Shown here: positions 25,235 to 35,516 of the stretch, piece by piece
How positions within the stretch are numbered: position 1 is the first letter of the stretch
Layout of the letters: each line of letters opens with the position of its first letter
Source of the DNA: Paraspadella gotoi
Taxonomy: Eukaryota > Chaetognatha
Length of the DNA: 64,000 nt
Reading direction: 5' to 3'
NCBI GenBank assembly: GCA_051294375.1
Contig: CM119270.1
Coordinates: 16,490,710 to 16,554,709, forward strand
Program-made: the position numbers and the translations under genes
Notes under the pieces: generated by a model
Seen by the model: only the letters and a program-made list of their open reading frames with translations
Database searches by the model: none
Told to the model about the DNA's origin: nothing

Positions 25235-27678
25235 ATTGGTCATCAATCGAAAGGTGGTCGAATAAGAGGTTTCGGGGCCTTTTGGAGGAAAAAGGTTAGG
25301 AGTGAAACCTCTTCCGGATCCGAAGGCTTTTAATTTCGTCGGCGTCAATTATGGCGAAGATCGACGACGACGACGACACAAGACGACGAACGACGCGACG
25401 TACGACTACAAGAACCGCGATGACGAAGACTACAAGAACGAACGACAATGATGACGAGATATGAATTATTATTATTCATCATCGGCAAAAGTCAGGGAAA
25501 GCATTATATAAATGAAAGATTATTTCTCTTATTGGTTGTACCAATTTCATAGATGTAAAATACTTATTTCGATTCTCAGATAGCTTATTTATTGGATAAT
25601 GGATAATTTATATTGGTTTACCAATTTCATGAATTCCTAATGTTATTAAATTCTTATTTCTTCTTCATTTTTCCTTTATTTTTTTCTTCTTGTTCAACTA
25701 TATTTCCTTTTTACTTTTTTCCCTTTCTTTCCCCTTTCTTTTTGCTCCTCTTTCCTCTTTCCTCGCCTTTCTTCTCATTAACGTTGTAGTTCTCCCAGAT
25801 GATCCTTTTTTTTCTTTCGGAGAAATTCGAGTTTCCAGTGTCTGGTGGTGATGAAGACTGAATGAGAGAGATGGCATCGGAATTAGAGAAGTAAAATGAC
25901 AAAGGACCTTGGATATAAGGATTGGTTTTGATGGAATCTGAATAGATAAAATAGATGCATAGAATATATATACGGAATTGATTAAATAGATGCAAATAGA
26001 AAAACGGGATAGATTAAATAGACGCATCCAGCTTTTGAAGAAGTAGCAAACCGGCAAAGGATGAGATTGCCAATGGAAACTCGTAGTGGCACGAGTTCGT
26101 CTTGACCAATTGGTCAACAGGGAGGAAAACGCTCTCCTCATCATGCATCACTTCTTGACCTCCTCCTCTCCTGCCCCTCCTCCTCCTCCTCCTCTTACTC
26201 CTTCCCTTCTCCCATTGTTTTTGTTGGTCTTAATTTTCGACGATTTCTCTCGATTTCCTTGACCCGTCGTTGAGTGACGACGTCCAAAAAAAAAAAAGAT
26301 TTACTACCGCGGGAACGATTTTGATACAAAAAGACATTGATGATGTTCACAAATGTAATCTAAATTTCTATTTTCTAATTCTATTTTTAATTACGACATC
26401 TTACCTTTTCGTACTTGACCTTTTCTCAACAACGTAATTTTTGCGACGAACTTTAAGAAAACTAAATGTTAAACTGCTCGAACGTATGAATCGGCATTTG
26501 TCGAGGTTTTTAACATATCTATTATTGTATTAATTTCCGAGTCTTTAGGTCGCTCTTCATTGGATTTAACTGTATCGCCTCATGCCCGACCCGGTGGGAA
26601 CGGATCGAAAATTCGTTCTTCAATATTTTTTCCTTACACTTTTCACATCATCCTGCTCGATGACTTGAGACTTAGACTCGCTCAAACTCACGCTCTCTCC
26701 TCGGCTCGAGCAGCAGCTCTTTCACCTCACGCCCTTACTTACCTCATCCGCCGATAACCTTACCCTCCCCACCGCATTCCCTTTCTCTGTTCCGAGGAAA
26801 CGGCCCCGCTGCAGCCGCAATCGACGCCGCTTTCTACTCGACGCCCTTGACTTTGACGCCGGGATTCAAACCCGGCGCCGCGATAGAGACGACGACGACC
26901 ACGATGAGAGGGACGAGAACGGCGTCGCCGACGATCGGCGCCGAATTTCGCGGCGTCGTGAGAGAAGCGGAAAGGCTCGTCGACTCCGAATGGTGGGCGG
27001 CGACGGAAGGAGGGTCCGGGGTTTGAAACCGAAATCGTTGTCGTTGACTTTGTTGTTGTTGTTGTTGTTAATACTTTTGTAGGGATTCACTTGTTACAAA
27101 ACCTTCGTCACAATGCTTTTTAATATGTTTTAAAAAGGCTTTATTAATTAACTTAAGTACGTTTTTAACTTCGCTTCTCTTTTTCATCTCTATTTTTTTT
27201 TTTAAATTTATTTCTCCCTCTCAACTTTTTCTTCCTCTCCTTCTTCTTCTTCTTCTTAACTCTTATATTCTCTCTCCCTCACCCCATATCAATTAACGTC
27301 TCTTAACTTACCCTTCTCTCACCCTTCAGCATCCTGGAACTTCGCAAAGAGAAATCCCGCGACGCCGCGCGGTCGAGACGCGGGAAGGAAAACTACGAGT
27401 TTTACGAGTTGGCGAAGATGTTGCCACTTCCCGGCGCCATCACTAGTCAGCTGGACAAGGTAAGGTTATGGGTCGGGCTCAATTCTGAGACTTTGATGGA
27501 CGAGGGAACCTTTTACTTTATTTTGGCTTTTGTTGTGATGTTTGTTTTTGGAATTTCTGATTATTTTTTCTTCTAAACTTGTTTGCCTTTTATTTCCGCG
27601 CTTTTGCTTCAATACAAATCAATATTTATTCCGGATTTTCGCTGGATTATGCTTTTCTTTCTCTCTCTCTCTTCTCTT

Positions 27679-27737
<59 letters not shown>

Positions 27738-30725
27738 TCTCTTCTCTCTTCATCTACAGCATTGTTTGTTTTTATTGCTATATCGATAAGGAATCAATAT
27801 GCGCAATCATTGAAATGACATCATCGCATCACTGAATGACTCATCACAGCAGGTGAATACTATACTCGCATCGATTAATTGATTATCATCGATCAATCAT
27901 CCATTCCTATTAATCCTAATTACTTATTCAATCATTAGTATTACTCAATCAATTACTAGTACATCACATTCGTTTCGGTTCATTCGTTTTTTTCCCGGTT
28001 TTTTTCATTTTTTTATGTTGGCTCTGGGCTCGATCTGGTCTTTTAGCTTTTTTTTTTATGTTTCTCCTTCTCTCTCTCTTCTCTCCTCTCCTCGTTCTTC
28101 TTCACATCTCTCTCTCCTTCATCTCTCTCGCTCTTTTTATGCATAGCGACGTCCTCTATGCTTTCGAATTTTTTTAATTGCATCATTTTCAACTTGATTA
28201 TTTTTCACTGCTTCGTCACCTTTATCTAGCTTTTTCACTCATTTCTAACGGCTCACAATTTCATTCTCAATCTTCATGGGTTAAATAATAAAAGATTCAG
28301 TAATGTGACTATATTTTTTCTTTAACTATTTTCACTGGTCGTTTTCACTGAACTTTGTTTATATCAGCTTCGTCAACGTTTTCCTACCACACACAAAATT
28401 CACCATCCCTATCATTTATGATTAAAATTGGGTATTTATTGGTTAAAATAGTAAGATTTTAGTAATTCGACTTATGTTTTCATTTCAAACTTTCCACATC
28501 AACGATTCCATCAATTTTATCCAGGCTTTATCACAACTTTCCTACCCACACACAATTTATTCCAACAACAGCCAATCACGGTTATTGGGTTTTTGCTAAG
28601 ATGGGCGGCCATGGACGATGATTGACTAATTAATTATTTTGATTAATTTTATTTCTATATTGATTAATTACTGTTTTTTTGATTTATTATAATCCTGCAG
28701 ATAATTTTTAAAAGGAAAAAGAAGCATAATCACCATAGTAAACGGTTTTTGTTTTTCCATTTAAATCATTGTCCCACTCAAATTTCATCGAAACTTGTTT
28801 CTGTTCAATCACCCTTTTACCCAATACAAATTCCAGGTTCAATCAGCCCTCCACTCATGAGCATTTGTGTTAATAGTGAATTATTTTTTTTTTTTCATTT
28901 AACTATTTCCTCGACGTTCCATCGAAAACGTAATATCTTCTCTCACCACTTACCTATCAACACAAATTTCATTTAATCCACATCCATCACGAAGTAAGTG
29001 TGTTTTTTGCTAAAGTGGGAGGACGACGGACGGACGGAGGAAGGACGACAGACGCGGACGGACATCATTTTTTGAATAATTATCTAATTCGATTTCTGAC
29101 CCATCGATATAAGTGTGTGCCCGACATATTGAGGCGGCGGACCGACGACGAAAAGTGAGTATAAAGTGAGTTATAGAGTCGGGAGCTGCTGATAAGCAGA
29201 TCCGACTAAACATTGCAAACGAATTACCGCATCTCAAATAAAAAAATTCATGTAATTTTACCCGGATAAATCTCAAATCTACGTCCTCTANNNNNNNNNN
29301 NNNNNNNNNNNNNNNAAAGTAACCAAAGGTCGACCAATGTTATAGATCGAATAGCATAAGAAATACGCTCTTTCAATTTTCTCATAAAAAAGAAATGGCG
29401 AATAATTTGATGTATCATTTGTGTTTCACGTGACAGCGACTCCTCGTCGTCGACCGGTCACTTCTCCCGCCATCGATATTTTCGAACAACATCAAGGGGC
29501 CCATATACTGCAGGTGAGAAGAAATCCTTTCCTTTTGTTTTGATTCGTTGGTTTTGTTTTGTTTTTGTTTTGTTTTCTTTCTTGACGCTTTCAATCTTCA
29601 TTTAAGTTTCAACGACGTTCTGATTTTATGATTTGGGCTCTCTTTTCCCAGAGACTCCCATTTCTGTCCTTTTATCAATGATTTTAATTTTAACGTCAAA
29701 AATTTAATCTAAATATTTTTATAAAGCTATAATCCTAATCTTTAGCCTTAATCCCGATCCCTAACTTAATCCCAAACTCTGATTCTAAATACTTATCCTT
29801 CTTAAACATACAACCTAACCATAATTGCTAACCTAATCCTCAATCTTAATTAATGACTTAATCCTTGACCAAATCTCCAACCGTAACCTCCACCCTAATT
29901 TTTAAAAAAATAAATCAACATAATTTTAAATTAAAAACGAAATTGGACGTTTTGCGAGAATAAGACCAGGATTTGATTTCTAAAATCGCCGATAATGAAC
30001 CAAAGTTACCAAACAAATTAAATTTTAATACCGATGATTGCCTAGCAACATTTTTAAATTTAAGATCATTTAAAATCCTTCCGTAACAAACCTCGGTGGC
30101 AATCAGCTCCCCGCATCCACGCGACTTTCACCGCGCCGTCCCTCTCACTCACCAACCTCTCCCTCACATCGCCGCCTCCGCCGAAGACGTGACTTCATTC
30201 CAACGAACGAGACTCGTTTCCGACGGAGAAATGAAAATCAGACCAAAAAAAAAAAGTCGAGACGCTAATGAAAACAAAGAGAGAAAAAATTAGAAGGGAA
30301 AAGGGAAGAGGAAGGGCGAGTCGATGGAACTAAAGAGGGGAAAAAGGAAAAGGGGGGAAAAAAAAGGAAAAAGTTAACGAACAAGAAAAGAAGCGAAGAA
30401 AAGAAATAAAAGGAAAAGTCTCTTGGAAACAAAATAAGTTGAGAAAAGAAGAGAAGAAAATATGAAAAAAAACAAACGAAAAAAGGAGATTAAGAAAAAT
30501 ATCAAGAAAGAAAAGTCAATGAGAAACAAAAGAAGTTAAAAGAAAGGAAGAGCAAAAAAAGCCAATAAAAAGAAAAAAAAAGATAATGAAGAAAGAGAGA
30601 AAGAGAAAAAAAAAGGTCAACGCCNNNNNNNNNNNNNNNNNNNNNNNNNAATGGAGTAGTTTTTTTTTTAACCGGAAGTGGAGTAGTAGCTCTCCTGAGA
30701 AAATCAGCTTCATACGTCGTCGTTT

Positions 30726-30756
<31 letters not shown>

Positions 30757-31683
30757 TCCACCGCCTCCTTCGCTTTTTAACACATTCACCCCCCCCCCCC
30801 AACTCCTCCCCCCTTTGCCGCACTCCTCTTTAAATCGTCGTTAATTCCGACTCGCCCCGCATTCGCTTCTGGCATCCGATGGAACTTATTCCACCGACGC
30901 CTTGCATCCGTCCCTTCTTCTCATGTCTTTTACTTTCCCGCGCCGCCGCCACAGGCAGCGGCCGCCGCCCATTGCTGCACCCTCGGCTCGGTGACGATAT
31001 TTTGACTTCAACAATAAGCCTTCACTTTTAAGTCTTTTACTCCTTACCCTCACCTTAAAACCACAGCGACGCCGCCATTGCTGCACCCTCGCGCTCGGTG
31101 ACGATATTTTGACTTCAACGAATAAGCCTCACTTTAAGTCTTTTACTCCTTACCTCACCTTAAAACCACAGCGACCATCTTCTCTCTTCTTTTCACCGCG
31201 ACTCGAATTTGTGATCTTCGTGCGCTTCACCTTCGTTTTACTCTACAATTTCACACATCATCGATTCACGTTAGTGAACATTTACTCTTGTCACCCCCAG
31301 CGGCGTCCACCTCAAACCACTCTCCACCACTCCTGACCACCTCCTCTTCCGCCTCCTCTCCCTCTCGAGATCGTCGCTGATTTCCCCGGAGTCAAATCAA
31401 CGCCACGCGTCGTCGTCGTCGTCGNNNNNNNNNNNNNNNNNNNNNNNNNNNNNNNNNNNNNNNNNNNNNNNNNNNNNNNNNNNNNNNNNNNNNNNNNNNN
31501 NNNNNNNNNNNNNNNNNNNNNNNNNNNNNNNNNNNNNNNNNNNNNNNNNNNNNNNNNNNNNNNNNNNNNNNNNNNNNNNNNNNNNNNNNNNNNNNNNNNN
31601 NNNNNNNNNGAGAAAACAAAACATAAAAGCGCCGGCGTCGAAAAGGTTTTTGTCTTTTCGAAAAGGAGGCGTTTTCCACAGCG

Positions 31684-31715
<32 letters not shown>

Positions 31716-32787
31716 NNNNNNNNNNNNNNNNNNNNNNNNNNNNNNNNNNNNNNNNNNNNNNNNNNNNAAAAAAAAAGGGAAAAGGAGAAATAAAATGGGA
31801 ATGAGAAAAAGGAGGAGGAAGAGGAGGAGGAAGTTGAAGGTGGTGGAGAAAAAAGGGAAGCAAAGAAAGAGAAAAGTAACATAAAGAAAAAAGAAATAAA
31901 GGTGCAGTCGTCAAAGAAGAGAGAAACAGAGGGGGAAAAGATAAAAATAAAAATAAATTAAGTCGATTTAATGCAAGAATCTTTCAAAAAGTCAAGACAG
32001 GAGTACATTATAACTTATAAGTAAAAATAGAATCATGCGGTTACAATACGATTACAATATGATTAAAATAATATTCTTTCATATAGATAAATCATTTTAT
32101 TTCATTTTAAAAATATATGTTTTTCCGATTTTTCTCAAAGTTCTTCTTCATTCTCACGCAAAAAATAAAACAACAAATTCATAGATAAAAATAGAACAGT
32201 AATATCATTGATTATTCTTCAATAAATCTTTAATAAATCTAAATCTTTCACAAATCTTCTTTTCTTTCCTCATTTTTTCCTCCGACTCCAAAGTCTTTGG
32301 ACGGATTCGCTTTCGCTCTGGCCAACGATGGTCGATTCCTTTACGTCTCCGAAACAGTCTCCATCTACCTCGGTCTCTCCCAGGTAAGTGACGAGGTGAG
32401 GCAAACCCCTAATGGTCCCCACAAACACCCACAAACCTCCTCTACCCCAAAGGTGGAGATGACCGGCAGCAGCATCTTCGACTACATCCACCATCAAGAC
32501 CAACTCGAAGTCGCCGATCAACTCGGCATCTCGATGCCGCAGACTCGACCCAACAGCGGAGCCACCGGCGGCGCCTCTCCTTCCGAAGACGGCGCCGCCA
32601 CGCCCACTTCCGGCGGCGGCGAGCGGTCGTCGTCTTCGTCGACGACGACGACGATGAGCACGACGAAGTCGAAGACGTGGAGAGATGTTCTGTTAAGGAT
32701 GAAGTCGACGCTGACCAAACGGGAGTCCACGTCAAGGTCGTCCGGTTACAGGGTGAGTAAAGATAGATTAGGAGTCGGATAGAGTAG

Positions 32788-32836
<49 letters not shown>

Positions 32837-34032
32837 TGATAGATAGATATGAATAGATAGATAGATAGATAGATAGATAGAAAGAAAAGAAAGCAAAGAA
32901 AGAAAGAAGACTAAGAAAGAAAAGAAAGAAGAAAGAAAAAGAAAAAATCGAAATAATAGAAACGGTCCCGTATCTAATCCCCCGCCCCTCTACCCGATCT
33001 CCACCCTTACCCTCTACCCCCCAACCCTACCCCGGCCCGCCCCCCAAAGGTCGTTCAAGTTCTCGGACATCTTCCGACCTCAATTCGCTTTCCCAGTCAC
33101 CGCAAAACACCCCCCTCCCTCATTGCGGCCTCGTCGCCATCGCCGTCGCCCTCCCGCCTCCCTCCATCAATGAGATCAGGATAGAGGGCGACATGTTCGT
33201 CACGAGGCTGGGGATGGACTTCAACATCACTTACTGCGAAGCCAGGTGAGAAGGTTTGATGGGGATGGAGTACAACATCGCTTACTGCAAGGCCATTTGA
33301 GAAGGTTTGTTGGGGTTGGAGTTCACGCTATTACTTACTGCGAGGTCAGGTGAAAAAAGATAGGGAAATTTCTCATACAATGACAAAGAAGTGCTTGACC
33401 ATTGCTTGCTCCGAGGTCTATAGTAAGAATTGTTTTTAACTTTTAAGGAAAGCTTGAATCTGTCAGTTGGCTATACTAGGCTATACTAGAAAGTTTGAAC
33501 GTTGAAAGGTTTATGTATTTTTTCATCACTGACCTAAAAAAAAAAAAACATTATTTTATTGTTATTTTCCAATTTCTTCTAGAGTCTCGGAGTTGTCCGA
33601 TTACCACAGCGATCAATTGGTCGGAAAAAGTTTTTATTCACTGTGCCACGCCGAGGATCTCCAGAAATTGAAACAAGCGCACGCTGATCGTGAGTGATAA
33701 ATATTTACACAAAGTTCTAATCTACTATTTTAATTAAAAATCAATTAAGTTAAATGCGCGTAATATTTAATTATGTTTTTATATTTTATAAATGCTTTTT
33801 TTTTCTCCGACAGTGATAAACAAAGGCCAAGTGATGACGGACTACTTTCGTCTGATGAACCAGAGCGGCGGCTTCCTGTGGGTCCAGTCCATAGCTACAT
33901 GCATCATCAACAGCAAAAATGCGGAAGAACTCAGCATCATTTGTGTTAACCATGTGTTAAGGTGGGTCACTCCTGTCAGTGTCAAAGTATCAGTCTGCGA
34001 TTGACTTTTGCTGACATAAATGGCAAACCATT

Positions 34033-34110
<78 letters not shown>

Positions 34111-34268
34111 CTCTCCTCTCTCTTCCAGTGGAGTGGAGCACAGAGGCGTCGTGATGGACGTGAATCAGATGAATCCTTCGCCCTCTGAAGGAGTCAGGTC
34201 TTTGACGCGGGCATCGGTGGATCCTAAAGACGACACCGATTCCGAATCGGGAGGTAATTGATTGATTC

Positions 34269-34314
<46 letters not shown>

Positions 34315-35485
34315 CGATTGATTGATTGATTGATTGATTGATCGATTGATTGATTGATTGTTTGATTGATAGATAGATAGATAGATTGATCGATTGATCG
34401 ATTGATCGATTGATCGATTGATAGATTGATAGATTGATTGATTAATTGATTAATTGATTGATTGATTTTATTTTATTTCTTTATTGTTTGAATGATAGAT
34501 AAACTGATCGATTAATTAATTTCCCTATAAATCAATAAATTCATTGATAGATTGAACCAATTATTTTTAACTCTATTATTTGTTTGGACTTTGTGATATA
34601 ACATGTTTAAATGAGTTTGATTCGATTGGTCATTGGATCGATTGATTGATCGATTGATTTTCCCCCCAGGCGACCCCCGCCACAACCTTTGCTCGCCCAG
34701 CGTCGACGCTGACCGCGGCGTCGCCGCGTCGGTGCGGACGAGATCGACTCGGGGATTTGGCGGCGGCGGCGACGGCGGCGGCGGCAGATGCAAGCGGGGA
34801 TATCAGGGTGAGTTCGGCGGCTTTCGAGGGTCTGCTGGGTTATTGATTGATTGATTGATTGATTGATTTATTGATTTGTTTATTTATTTATTTATTATTC
34901 ATTTTTTATTTATTTATTATGTATTTATTTATTATTATTGATTTATTTATACATCTATTGTTACATAATACATTTATTGTTACATAAAATTCAGCTCCTT
35001 GTATTTTGATGCTAGTGCGGAGTACAATATAGTATTCCCCGATCTAATACTTAAGGGAGTGGTCTTTTCATACAATTGAAACATTCTTTGAAATATTATA
35101 CCTCTTCATTGATAGGGAAGCCAGGTTCACTGGGAGTGAATAAATAAGACTGTGAGAGAGTCTTGATTGAAAGCTTGCAGAAACCTGCTATGTTATTATC
35201 TTGTAAGTGTGATGGAGGCCTTAAACCACCAAAGCCTGTCCAAAGTCAGGGACAAGATAGCTTATTTATTAAATGAATGGATAATTTTTATATTGGTTGT
35301 ACCAATTTCATAATATAATATTTCTTTCTTTCTTTCTCTTCTTTTCATTTTTTATTTTCAATTTTTTTTTTATGTATTTTCTTTGTTTCACATAAATCTA
35401 CGTACTTATTTATATTAATTAATTTTCATCTCTCTTTTTTCCCTCTCAGATCAAAACCAAAAAACTTTGAAAAAAGTTGATGACA

Positions 35486-35516
<31 letters not shown>

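Larger units (their letters stand above)
29514..32293. other. trh intron with gaps and low-complexity DNA
   Basis: No coding exon seen. It contains a stretch of 'taatcctaaacc'-like degenerate repeats (29,720-29,900), A/G-rich DNA (30,230-30,620), (GTC)n runs next to the N gaps, and an approximate 105-base tandem duplication (30,965-31,070 and 31,073-31,171, 'gctgcaccctcg' type) whose two units differ by single-base indels. Confidence 0.6.
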
